Source: Acidobacteriota bacterium
Lineage (GTDB): Bacteria; Acidobacteriota; Vicinamibacteria; Vicinamibacterales; UBA2999
Assembly (NCBI GenBank): GCA_016192845.1
Contig: JACPTI010000103.1
Location: 1 to 62,929 of the forward strand
Reading direction: 5' to 3'
DNA length: 62,929 nt
The translations under genes were made by a program, and so were the position numbers. This document shows, in pieces, positions 1-7,506 of this stretch; within the stretch, counting starts at the first letter, position 1; each line of letters opens with the position of its first letter. The notes below the pieces were generated by a model. That model was not told the origin of the DNA and searched no databases. It was given only the letters and a program-made list of their open reading frames with translations.

Positions 1-79
1 TCTTCAGACGTTCCAGCAGCTCCGACGTATGACGCTTGAAGTCGCTCAGGGACCGAATGTCGTTGGCAATGTCGAGCAT
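1..79 (-). CDS. Phd/YefM-type antitoxin, N-terminal part (runs off left edge)
   Basis: The first 26 codons read MLDIANDIRSLSDFK followed by RHTSELLERLK. This is the N-terminal pattern of the prevent-host-death/YefM antitoxin family, in which an 'I..LSDFK....ELLE.L' stretch forms the start of the DNA-binding domain. The start is chosen because a GAGG lies six bases upstream of the ATG. The rest of the gene and any toxin lie outside the window. Family members bind their own promoter and neutralise a RelE, Doc or VapC-type toxin; which one applies here cannot be seen. An inverted repeat sits 29 bases upstream and fits autoregulation. Confidence 0.7.
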   Translation of the reverse strand, partial: MLDIANDIRSLSDFKRHTSELLERLK

Positions 80-107
80 GGTGGCCCTCACCAAATGTGC
101 ATCCAAT

Positions 108-123
108 TTGATGGTCCCATCAA
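108..123. promoter_or_regulatory. Inverted repeat upstream of the Phd-type antitoxin (putative operator)
   Basis: TTGATGG-TC-CCATCAA is a perfect 7-bp inverted repeat with a 2-bp spacer, 29-44 bases upstream of the antitoxin start. Phd-family antitoxins usually repress their own operon through such palindromes. Binding is inferred from position and symmetry only. Confidence 0.4.
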
Positions 124-274
124 GATCGCGATTCAGTCAACCATGAGCTGGGCCGCCCTGTGGGTCTATTGGCATCGGCGCGGATCGCACGTCTCCATAT
201 GTGATGCACGACTGGTCGGCACTGGAAGGCCCGCGGCTCCGCTCGATTCCCATCCGGCCACTCGCGAACAACGT

Positions 275-399
275 GCCTCGCTGCGCACTTACGCTGACTA
301 CAGTTTGCTTCGGAGGCATCACGTCTCATGCCGAAGCGACGCGGCGAGAGGTGGTATGTCCGGAGGCAAACCGTGGGAGGCGTAAGTGCGCAGCGAGGC
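275..399. repeat. Fold-back element with 20-bp perfect terminal arms
   Basis: The arm at 275-294 (GCCTCGCTGCGCACTTACGC) is the exact reverse complement of 380-399. The pairing continues imperfectly inward: GTTTGCTTCGGAGGCATCACGTC pairs with the complement of the 343-375 side. A further inverted copy of the inner piece, GGACATGCCACCTCTCGCCGCG, occurs near 493-514. No gene was recognised between 80 and 563. This gap holds the element, the hairpin at 444-483 and otherwise nothing I can interpret. Confidence 0.6.
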
Positions 400-443
400 C
401 TGACGCTCGGGTGCAGCTGGATGCATGACGAGCGGAACCTTCG

Positions 444-483
444 AGCGGGGTCCCCACGGCGCACGCGTGCGCCGTGGGGTGCC
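444..483. repeat. REP-like hairpin, family R1 (GGGGTCCCCA...TGGGGTGCC)
   Basis: CCCCACGGCGCACGCGTGCG continues into its own complement, giving a near-perfect palindrome flanked by AGCGGGGT and GTGCC. The same design recurs at 30752-30862, 46828-46882, 50017-50062, 50709-50756, 55209-55335 and 60056-60138, so it is a dispersed repeat family and not a one-off terminator. Confidence 0.7.
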
Positions 484-563
484 TTTGACGGAGGACATGC
501 CACCTCTCGCCGCGGCGGGCGGCACGTTATGAAACGGGTTCTACTGAGTCGTGCGCCAGGGTG

Positions 564-689
564 TCAGAGTAGTATGACGAGCACAGCCCAGAGACTGACC
601 GCGGCGACCACCCCGAAGAAGGCGAGAGCTGAAGTGCCTGGGTTCAATTGCCGTGGGGTGTCGTGCGCCGTTGGGGGTGCACACGACAT
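564..689 (-). CDS. Possible 41-aa single-helix membrane protein
   Basis: The frame encodes MSCAPPTAHDTPRQL and then a C-terminal hydrophobic helix (ALAFFGVVAAVSLWAVLVIL). It follows the nirD-nirL gene on the same strand after about 150 bases, so it could be the last member of the nir operon; tiny one-helix proteins do accompany respiratory enzymes. No ribosome-binding site is evident and the codon pattern is not decisive. It may be a chance frame. Confidence 0.3.
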   Translation of the reverse strand: MSCAPPTAHDTPRQLNPGTSALAFFGVVAAVSLWAVLVILL

Positions 690-838
690 CGCGTGCGAAA
701 GTGCCACCCGGGAGGCCGGTCGCACTCGCCACGGCAGAAGGCGACCGTTGCCGTTTCCCCGCGACGTCTCGTGCTTGTCGCGCCGATACGCCGACAGGAC
801 GCAGACCCCATCAGCGAGCCGACGATGCGTGATGCCCG

Positions 839-1867
839 TCACGCCATCAGATGCTCGTGGTCGTGTACCCACCAGCGCTCCAGTTCGGACAAGAAATAAC
901 GAAGGCGACATTTCTTGAGCTCGCGCTTCGTCACCAGCACCGCGTAGTCGTCGGTGCCCACGATCGACGCCAGCCGAACCACCAGATCCCGACAGCTCGC
1001 ATCGTCGGGACCATGGACCATGCTGTAGAGCGTGTACGGAAAGCCCGGAAGGCTCTCGCGAGCGTAACAGTGGCTCACCTGCGGCGCCCGTGCCAGTCGG
1101 CGCCCGGCTTCGTCGAGCGCCTCGCCGGACCCGGACACGTTCCACACGACCATGGCGTTGCCGCGCACCCCGAGACGCCGCTGGCGGAAGGTCGCCACAT
1201 ACCGCCGGATGGCGCCGCCCAGGTGCCAGCGAGCGAACTCGAGCAGCTCCTCCTCCCGGCATTCCGCAAGGTCCGCGAGCGCCGCAAAGGGTCGTTCGGC
1301 CAGTGGAAGAGGAGTCTGCAGCGCGCGGAAGAAGCGTTCCTGACGGGCCGAGAGATCGAGCGGCGCCAGGTCCGGCAGGTCCTGCGCCGTCGTCGAGTTC
1401 TCGCCGGCCAGAAGGTCGAAGTTGACGCCCACCTTGTACGTTCGCGTCCGCCGAGCCGGAAAGAAGCGCGCGTCGGCGCTGCGCTCGAGCCGTGCGAGGG
1501 TCTCGTCGAGCCCCATCGCCTGCGGCACGGCAATCGTGAACCAGAGGTTGTACGGGTGGTCGCGCAGGTAGTTGTGCGTCACCGTCGGATGGGCGTTGAC
1601 GACGTCGATGACGCGGAGAAGATCCTGCTCGGGTACGGCTGCCGCGCACAATGCGCTTTCGTACCCGAGCAGGCTCCCTTCGAGGACGGCCGAGATCTCC
1701 CGGAGCTTGCCTTCCGCGCTCCACGTACGAAGCTGTCCCAGCACGTCGCTCGACTGGAGTTCGAGACGCCGACCCAGCTCGTCGAAGGGGTGTGCGCACA
1801 GGGGAACGCCGTCCTGGACGGCTATCGCCAGCGCGTTCTCGTCCTGCGGCGGCAGCTTCACCGACAT
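839..1867 (-). CDS. nirDL: Siroheme decarboxylase, fused NirD-NirL type (heme d1 synthesis)
   Basis: This 342-aa protein has two successive AsnC/Lrp-like halves of the NirD/NirG/NirL/NirH (AhbA/AhbB) family. The first (about 15-150) has the segment NYLRDHPYNLWFTIAVP, and the second (about 175-325) repeats the pattern with VSHCYARESLPGFPYTLYSMVH and a KKCRLRYF end. Such proteins decarboxylate the two acetate side chains of siroheme to give 12,18-didecarboxysiroheme, the step before NirJ. Separate NirD and NirL polypeptides are common; a fusion is known in some denitrifiers. The start at 1867 is preferred over an upstream in-frame codon because the upstream extension is Arg/Pro-rich shadow of nirF. 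The gene starts five bases after nirF ends, so they form one operon. Confidence 0.85.
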   Translation of the reverse strand: MSVKLPPQDENALAIAVQDGVPLCAHPFDELGRRLELQSSDVLGQLRTWSAEGKLREISAVLEGSLLGYESALCAAAVPEQDLLRVIDVVNAHPTVTHNYLRDHPYNLWFTIAVPQAMGLDETLARLERSADARFFPARRTRTYKVGVNFDLLAGENSTTAQDLPDLAPLDLSARQERFFRALQTPLPLAERPFAALADLAECREEELLEFARWHLGGAIRRYVATFRQRRLGVRGNAMVVWNVSGSGEALDEAGRRLARAPQVSHCYARESLPGFPYTLYSMVHGPDDASCRDLVVRLASIVGTDDYAVLVTKRELKKCRLRYFLSELERWWVHDHEHLMA

Positions 1868-1871
1868 GTCG

Positions 1872-3080
1872 TCACAGTCCGATTGTGAACGCCCGCCACA
1901 GACCGAAGACACCGGACGGGGAACGCAACGTTTCGCTGTCCTCGATGGCGTAGGTGCGCGCATTCACGAGGAGGAGCTTGTCTTCTGCGTTGGCCGTGAT
2001 GAGCGCGTGGCTCCCGCGCGGCGTGAACTCGACGTGATAGATCCGCGCGCCGACGCGGAACGTGTGGACCACCTCGAGCGACTCGACATCCACCACCTGT
2101 ACGAATGCGTCGTCCGCTTCACCCGAGAACGTCACCCACACATGGCGCTCGCCAGGAGCCCGCACGGCGTAGACAGGGTGGCCTCGCAGCTCGATCGAGC
2201 GCTTGAACTTCCACGTGTAGCGATCGAGTACGGCCAGGCGCTTCTCGCCGACGAGTGGCACGAAAACGGAGCCCTGGGCCACCGCCCAGGAGGCGAGGTG
2301 CGGCAGCTTCTTCGGCGCGGTCCGGTCGACCTCGGCGCCGGGCTCGCGCAGCGAGATGATGCGCGGCGACGGGACGGGGGCGTCCAGATCGAGCACCGTC
2401 ACGTCGGCCGAGTCGAGGTGCCCGACGACATAGAAGCGGCCGTCGGGCGTGATCATCGCGTCGTAGGGCTCTGCGGCGGCCGTTGGAATCCGGCGCTCCA
2501 GGACGGGCTCCGGGCCCGACGCATCGATCACCCAGATCTCGGCTCCCTCGATGAGCACGCAGACGAAGCGGTTGCCCGGCGCATCGACGATGCCGGTGAC
2601 GCGAGAGGGGAGCCGCCGGCCGTTTCTCTCGAACTCTCCGGGAATGCGCCGGACGACGCCGAGCGTGCGGGCGTCCAGGATCGTGACGCCGCCCGGCGCA
2701 TATTCAGCCGTCGCCACGAAACGCCCGTCCTGGCTGATCGCTATGTCGATGGAGCTCTTCGACGTCTGCACCTCGCCCGCGCGTTCGAGCGACTGCAAGT
2801 CGATGCGCGTGAGCTTGCCGCTCCGGGTGGCGATGTAGCCGTAATCGAGCCAGCGCGAGAAGGTCATCAGCGCGTGCTGCAGGTTTCCGAGGCCCTCGAT
2901 CCGCCCCACCACGCGACGCTCCGCGAGGTCGTAGACGGCGAGGCTGGCGGAGTTCCGTTCGACCACGAAGACGCGCGAGCCGATGCCGCCCGATCCGCTC
3001 GAGTCCGCCGTGACCCCCGCGCCCGCAAGGCAGCCGATGGACGCCGCGAGCAGCGCCGCGCCAGCAAGTCTCACGCTCAT
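1872..3080 (-). CDS. nirF: NirF, heme d1 biosynthesis periplasmic protein
   Basis: This 402-aa protein resembles the eight-bladed d1 domain of NirS but lacks a c-heme domain, as NirF does. Recognisable blades include VFVVERNSASLAVYD, FVATAEYAPGGVTILD, PYDAMITPDGRFYVVGH and VTFSGEADDAFVQVVD. NirF acts late in heme d1 assembly in the periplasm. Residues 1-22 form an export signal with a Cys at 17; because NirF is a lipoprotein in some species, lipidation is possible, but SIGC is a weak lipobox. The start at 3080 overlaps the nirJ stop by four bases (ATGA type), so translation is probably coupled. Confidence 0.88.
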   Translation of the reverse strand: MSVRLAGAALLAASIGCLAGAGVTADSSGSGGIGSRVFVVERNSASLAVYDLAERRVVGRIEGLGNLQHALMTFSRWLDYGYIATRSGKLTRIDLQSLERAGEVQTSKSSIDIAISQDGRFVATAEYAPGGVTILDARTLGVVRRIPGEFERNGRRLPSRVTGIVDAPGNRFVCVLIEGAEIWVIDASGPEPVLERRIPTAAAEPYDAMITPDGRFYVVGHLDSADVTVLDLDAPVPSPRIISLREPGAEVDRTAPKKLPHLASWAVAQGSVFVPLVGEKRLAVLDRYTWKFKRSIELRGHPVYAVRAPGERHVWVTFSGEADDAFVQVVDVESLEVVHTFRVGARIYHVEFTPRGSHALITANAEDKLLLVNARTYAIEDSETLRSPSGVFGLWRAFTIGL

Positions 3081-4297
3081 ACGACGGCCTCCCGTGCTTC
3101 GGCTTCGGCCGCTTCGACCGCACATTCCTCGGGCGGGACGCCGATTTCCCACTCGGTCATCACGCAGGCCGGGTCAGGCGCCCAGAGTGCTCCGTACCGG
3201 GCCAGGGCGCGCTCCCGATGAGATCCACGGCAAAGGGACTTGTACGCGCACGACCCACACCGCCCCTCCAGGAGCTTCTCGCGATTGCGCAGCGCCTCGC
3301 GGAGCGGATGCGCGAGGATCTCGGCGAACGGCTGGAGCCGGACATCGCCGAGAACGCGCGTCGTGAAGAACTGATCGGGATGCACATGGCCGCGATGGTC
3401 GATGGCAAGGATGCGCTCTCCCGCCGAGTTGCCACCGCGACGCCGAAGAACGGCCTCCACGCGCTCGGCGGCGCTACAGCCATACCGCGACCAGACCCAT
3501 CGGAGGAAGTAGGGGCCGTCCGAGTCGTTGCCGCCGGTGACGATGCGAAGAGAGGCCCCATCGCGTACCAGCCGCTCCGCTGTCTCGAACACGTAGCCGA
3601 GCAGCACCCGGCTTTCCTCCGGGTGAAGGTCGTCGCAGGCGAGTTTGAGCCCGCGGCCGGAGTACAAGAGATGCGACAGATAGAACCGGTCGACGTCTCT
3701 AGCGACCGCCCATTCGACGAGCGGCTCCACGTGAGTGGCGTTCAGGCGCGTCACCGTCATCCGAACGCCCACGCACATGCCGGCCGCCTTCGCGCACGCC
3801 AGGCCGCGGGCGGCGCGCTCGAACGCTCCACTCATGCCGCGGTAGGCGTCGTTGAACGGCGCCAGGCCATCCAGGCTGATGCCGACGTACGAGATGCCGG
3901 CGGCGGCGAGCGCGGCGGCCATGCGCCCGTCGAGGAGGACGCCGCTCGTCGACAGGATCGGCCGGAGACCGACCGCGCGCGCATGCGCGGCCAGTTCGAC
4001 GAGATCTTGCCGAAGCAGCGGCTCGCCGCCGCTCAGGATCAGGACGCGGACGCCGGCCTGTGCGAGAGTCTCGATCAGCCGTCTCGCCTCGGCCGTCGTC
4101 AGGTCGTACGGTGAAGGCGTGGGCGTGGCGGCGGCATAGCAGTGCGGGCACCGAAGGATGCAGTGACGGCAGACGTTCCACACGACCACGGGCGGTGCCG
4201 GAACGCGCGCCGCGTAGCGCGCTGGTGCGCGAGCCGCGACTCCCTCAGGCGCGGCTCGCCCCAGCGCAACATTGACAAGCTCGGTGACCTCGAGCAT
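3077..4297 (-). CDS. nirJ: NirJ, radical SAM heme d1 synthase
   Basis: This 406-aa protein has the radical-SAM cluster motif CILRCPHC (CX3CX2C) near residue 48, the SAM-binding LILSGGEPLL, and a Cys-rich C-terminal SPASM/twitch region (GRCGSCAYKSLCRG). NirJ replaces the two propionate groups of didecarboxysiroheme by oxo groups in the cytoplasm. It lies between nirS and nirF, ten bases downstream of nirS and overlapping nirF. The related heme enzyme AhbD has a similar fold, but nirF and nirS next door argue for NirJ. Confidence 0.88.
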   Translation of the reverse strand: MLEVTELVNVALGRAAPEGVAARAPARYAARVPAPPVVVWNVCRHCILRCPHCYAAATPTPSPYDLTTAEARRLIETLAQAGVRVLILSGGEPLLRQDLVELAAHARAVGLRPILSTSGVLLDGRMAAALAAAGISYVGISLDGLAPFNDAYRGMSGAFERAARGLACAKAAGMCVGVRMTVTRLNATHVEPLVEWAVARDVDRFYLSHLLYSGRGLKLACDDLHPEESRVLLGYVFETAERLVRDGASLRIVTGGNDSDGPYFLRWVWSRYGCSAAERVEAVLRRRGGNSAGERILAIDHRGHVHPDQFFTTRVLGDVRLQPFAEILAHPLREALRNREKLLEGRCGSCAYKSLCRGSHRERALARYGALWAPDPACVMTEWEIGVPPEECAVEAAEAEAREAVV

Positions 4298-4306
4298 GGC
4301 GCACCG

Positions 4307-6334
4307 TCAGTAGACGTCGCCAGCCGTGTTGAAGACGTTGAACTTGCCCGTGGGCGTGACGAGCCAGTCGCCCTTGATTCGGGTCTTCTCCTTGAGCGTC
4401 TTGTCGTCGTAGACGATGAGCTCGCCCTCTTTGTCCCAGACGGACACCCAGACCTCGGTGCCGGCCTTGTTGTACTCGAAGTGAACCGCGCGCCCGCGTT
4501 CGGAGGCGGTGAAGCACCGGTCGATCTTCGCCTCCTTCTTCGAATAGATGCAGATCTGGCGCGTGCCGTTCGGATCGTTCGACAGCGGCGAGTCGAGCCA
4601 TACCCATGGCGACTTCGGATGCGTCTTGATGAAAAGGCCTCCCGGCTCTGTAAGCGGCAGCTCACGCACGACCTTCCAGGCATGCTGCGGCTTCCCGACC
4701 GGATCGGCGCCGTAGATGACGAGCTTGCCCTCGCCCAGGTGGGTGGTGCCGTTCACCCAGCCGTACTCGGGATCCTCCCAGTTGGCCCCGCGGCCCGGAT
4801 GCGGCCTGACGCCCGTCTTGAACTTCGTGACCAGGGTGCCGTTCTTCACGTCGATGACCGCCATCTGATCACGCATGTTCGCGGCGACCATGAAGTACTG
4901 CTTCGTGCGGTCCCAGCCGCCGTCGTGCAGGAAGCGCTCCGCTGCGATCTTTTTCGTCACTGGAAAATCGGGCTTCGAGTAGTCGACGAGCGCCACGTGC
5001 CCGGACTCCTTCAGGCTGACCACCCACTGCGGCCCATGGTGGGAGGGCACGATGGAGGCCACGCGGACCTCTTTCAGCTCTTCGCCCGTATCGTAGGCCG
5101 GTGTCGTGATGTCCACGATCTTCTTGGGCTCGAGCGTCTGACCGTCGAAGACAACGTACTGCGGCGGCCAGTAGCACCCTTCGATGAGCAGCTTGTCCTC
5201 GTACCCCTTGTACTTCGAGGCATCGATGCTCCGCGCGTCGACGCATCCTTTCACCTGAGCGACGAGCGTGGGCTTCTCGGGCCAGAGGTCGATCATCGAC
5301 ACGCGGCCGTCGCGGCCGACGGCGTAGAAGTAGCGGCCGGTCGACGAGGACCGCAGGATGTGCACTGCAAACCCTGTGTCGATGACACCCGCGAGCTCCT
5401 TGGTATTGCCGTCGACGATGGCGACCTTGCCGGCGTCGCGCAGGATGACCCCGAAGTAGTTGTCCCACTGACGCTTCGTAACCGGAGCCCTGGGCCGGCG
5501 CGCGACCGGCACGAGCAGCTTCCAGCTCTCGCGGACCTCCTCGAACGACACCGCAGGCGGGTCGGGCGCCGGCATGAGCAGGTACGACGCCATGAGCCGG
5601 ACGTCGTCGGGCGACAGAATCTTCTCGCTGCCGAACGCCGGCATGCCGCCCGGAGTGCCGTTGGTGAGGATCGTCTCGACCGCCTTCACGCCGAGTTCAG
5701 AGGTGCGTTTCGGCTCGATGTTGGGTCCCGTCGCGCCCTTCCGCAGCAGCCCGTGGCAACCGGCGCAGCGATCGAAATAGAGCTCCTTGGCCTCCTCGAA
5801 CGCTTCTCCCCTCAATCCTGAAGGGGGTGCCTGAGGCGGCGGCGCCACGATCGGCGGTTGTGCACTCCCAGCGTCGGTCCTGGCGAGCACCGGCTGCACG
5901 GCCGCTGCGCCTGATGCCTTCGTACTTGCCATTTCGATATAGGCAAGGACCTGTCGCGCTTCTTGATCCTTCAAGTGAAGAAATTTCATCCGGGACTGGC
6001 CGCCCCGTGCTTCGACAAGCTTGCGAGCCTCGGGATCGGTCTCCGTCATTGCTGCCGGATCGATCAGCCATCGGACGAGCCACCCGTGCTCCCGGCGTTT
6101 GTGCACGTCGCCGAGATCCGGACCGAGAAGCGCCCCCTCGCCGATCGTGTGACAGGCGACACATTTCTTCTGAAAAATGGTCCCGCCTGCTGCGATGTCT
6201 TCCGTGGTCGAACCGGCCGCAGCCGACCTTTCGACAGCGCCAAAGGCCACGAGACCAAGAAACGCCGCCAGCAAGGTGGCGAAGCGCACGAAGCGTCGCA
6301 CACCGCACCGCACCGAAACTGTATTCGTCGTCAT
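4307..6334 (-). CDS. nirS: Cytochrome cd1 nitrite reductase with an extra N-terminal heme-c domain (NirC-NirS fusion)
   Basis: NirS reduces nitrite to nitric oxide in the periplasm using one heme c and one heme d1. This 675-aa protein has a signal segment (about 15-40), a first cytochrome c domain with CVACH at 58-62, a Pro/Ala-rich linker (about 140-172), a second cytochrome c domain with CAGCH at 190-194, then the d1 propeller. The propeller keeps the family's His contexts AVHILRSS, PSHHGPQW and RPHPGRGANW, and the HDGGWD signature. Usual NirS has about 560-600 residues and one c-domain, so the first domain looks like a fused NirC-type cytochrome. The start is fixed by GGAGG eight bases upstream of ATG 6334. 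A sigma-54 element lies about 46-60 bases upstream. The downstream genes nirJ, nirF and nirDL make its cofactor. Confidence 0.93.
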   Translation of the reverse strand: MTTNTVSVRCGVRRFVRFATLLAAFLGLVAFGAVERSAAAGSTTEDIAAGGTIFQKKCVACHTIGEGALLGPDLGDVHKRREHGWLVRWLIDPAAMTETDPEARKLVEARGGQSRMKFLHLKDQEARQVLAYIEMASTKASGAAAVQPVLARTDAGSAQPPIVAPPPQAPPSGLRGEAFEEAKELYFDRCAGCHGLLRKGATGPNIEPKRTSELGVKAVETILTNGTPGGMPAFGSEKILSPDDVRLMASYLLMPAPDPPAVSFEEVRESWKLLVPVARRPRAPVTKRQWDNYFGVILRDAGKVAIVDGNTKELAGVIDTGFAVHILRSSSTGRYFYAVGRDGRVSMIDLWPEKPTLVAQVKGCVDARSIDASKYKGYEDKLLIEGCYWPPQYVVFDGQTLEPKKIVDITTPAYDTGEELKEVRVASIVPSHHGPQWVVSLKESGHVALVDYSKPDFPVTKKIAAERFLHDGGWDRTKQYFMVAANMRDQMAVIDVKNGTLVTKFKTGVRPHPGRGANWEDPEYGWVNGTTHLGEGKLVIYGADPVGKPQHAWKVVRELPLTEPGGLFIKTHPKSPWVWLDSPLSNDPNGTRQICIYSKKEAKIDRCFTASERGRAVHFEYNKAGTEVWVSVWDKEGELIVYDDKTLKEKTRIKGDWLVTPTGKFNVFNTAGDVY

Positions 6335-6379
6335 ACCGATCCTCCGTTGCTTACACGGCCAGCCCACGCGCGGCAGTTG

Positions 6380-6396
6380 AGCAAGGCGCGAGCCAG
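6380..6396 (-). promoter_or_regulatory. Sigma-54 (-24/-12) promoter of nirS
   Basis: Read on the minus strand the site is CTGGCTCGCGCCTTGCT. It matches the sigma-54 consensus YTGGCACG-N4-TTGCW with one mismatch (A to T) and the exact GG-N10-GC spacing. Transcription would start near 6370, leaving a leader of about 36 bases that contains the GGAGG. The NtrC-type activator at 11057-12520 is the obvious partner. No experimental evidence is available. Confidence 0.7.
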
Positions 6397-6479
6397 CCGG
6401 CGGCGGCGCGAAAATCGTTGATATTCAATGAGTTCGGGATCGGAAGGCGCGCGGGCCTGGCTAGCGGCGGTTCCGAGCT

Positions 6480-6495
6480 GTATAGGGCCCTATAC
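6480..6495. promoter_or_regulatory. 16-bp perfect palindrome upstream of nirS (candidate activator site)
   Basis: GTATAGGGCCCTATAC is a perfect palindrome about 110-125 bases upstream of the predicted nirS start site, the usual distance for an enhancer bound by a sigma-54 activator. It lies in the gap between the membrane-protein gene and nirS. Its role is inferred. Confidence 0.4.
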
Positions 6496-6551
6496 GAGCG
6501 AGTCCTTCGGTAGGCGGCCCGACGGATGCACGCCGACGACGCAGTTCGAGG

Positions 6552-7493
6552 TCAGCTTTCGACGTGCGAGGCGGTGCAGGCGCAGGTTGGCTCCGACGCA
6601 TCGGCTCGACGCCGCCCCGGGGGCCACACGAGCGAGGCGAGAAAGTGATACATGGCGAAGGCCTCCAAGGCGAAAGGCGGGAAGCCCAAGTAGCCGAGGA
6701 GCGGCATCTCGAAGAGCTTGACCGTTCCCCAGTACGGGACTGTGTACGTCCACCTGGTCACCGCCCAGAAGTTCCAGAACTCCCAGAGGAAACCGCAGAT
6801 GAGGCCACTCCCGACGAGCGAGGCGAGCGTCCGGTAATCGCCCTGGGCGGCCTGCCTGAGCCAGGAGGGACTGCCCCGCCGGCAGTTGATCGGTTCGAGC
6901 AGCAGTATGTATGACACCCAGAGGAGTGGTACCAGCCAGGGCGAGGCGACAAGGAGCGGGACGAGCGCCGACACCCCACCTAGCGTCACGGCCAGAGTCG
7001 TGGTCCAGCCGGGGAGGCGCAGCGGCCGGAGTCCGCCGAGCCTGCGGAACGCGCGTGCCTTCAGGGCATCGGCCGTGAGAAAGAGCGCGGGGAAGATCGT
7101 CGCAAACGCCCAGTCGTACCCCGCTCGCCGGAGGTACGGGTTTGGCTCGAGGTTGTGGTACTGCCACCACAGCCCGTCGAGGTTCTCACCGCCTCTCCAG
7201 AAACGCGGCGCATTGTAGAGCTCGAACAGCCACCAGCACCCCACCGAGGCCAGGACGACCATGAGTAGCTCGATGCGGCGGGTAGTGAAGTAGGATTGCC
7301 CCGTCCAGCGCGCGACAAGCGCGTCGATGAAGAAAACGTAACCCGTCCAGACGAGCGGGGTGAACCACTCGCCGACCAGCCTCACGCCGGCGATCACGAG
7401 GGCCTGGGCCAGCCCGATGACCGTCAGACCGAACCACCCATAGATACGCACGGGATTACTCCGACGAGGCCTTGCGCGGCTCTCACCTCGCAA
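6552..7493 (-). CDS. Eight-helix integral membrane protein of unknown function
   Basis: This 313-aa protein has about eight hydrophobic segments (near 17-37, 43-62, 74-92, 126-143, 163-182, 183-200, 225-242 and 268-290). Conserved-looking aromatic stretches are CGFLWEFWNFWA and LFEMPLLGYLGFPPF. I know similar unnamed membrane proteins from environmental bacteria but no function. It lies between the sensor genes and nirS, about 13 bases downstream of the receiver-kinase gene, so it is probably co-transcribed with the regulators. The exact start is uncertain; the first 15 residues are basic. Confidence 0.65.
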   Translation of the reverse strand: MRGESRARPRRSNPVRIYGWFGLTVIGLAQALVIAGVRLVGEWFTPLVWTGYVFFIDALVARWTGQSYFTTRRIELLMVVLASVGCWWLFELYNAPRFWRGGENLDGLWWQYHNLEPNPYLRRAGYDWAFATIFPALFLTADALKARAFRRLGGLRPLRLPGWTTTLAVTLGGVSALVPLLVASPWLVPLLWVSYILLLEPINCRRGSPSWLRQAAQGDYRTLASLVGSGLICGFLWEFWNFWAVTRWTYTVPYWGTVKLFEMPLLGYLGFPPFALEAFAMYHFLASLVWPPGRRRADASEPTCACTASHVES

Positions 7494-7506
7494 ACCAGTT
7501 CACATC

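Noticed and set aside
275..399. Integron attC site
   Set aside because: The arms are long and symmetric, but no GTTRRRY/RYYYAAC core sites or integrase are seen.
640..660. tRNA T-arm (GGGTTCAATTGCC)
   Set aside because: No matching acceptor, anticodon or D arm could be built around it.
6418..6431. TTGATATTCAATGA upstream of nirS as an FNR/DNR box
   Set aside because: Only one half matches TTGAT-N4-ATCAA on either strand; TTGATGCTCAATG near 14683 is similar but equally poor. The sigma-54 element is a far better match.
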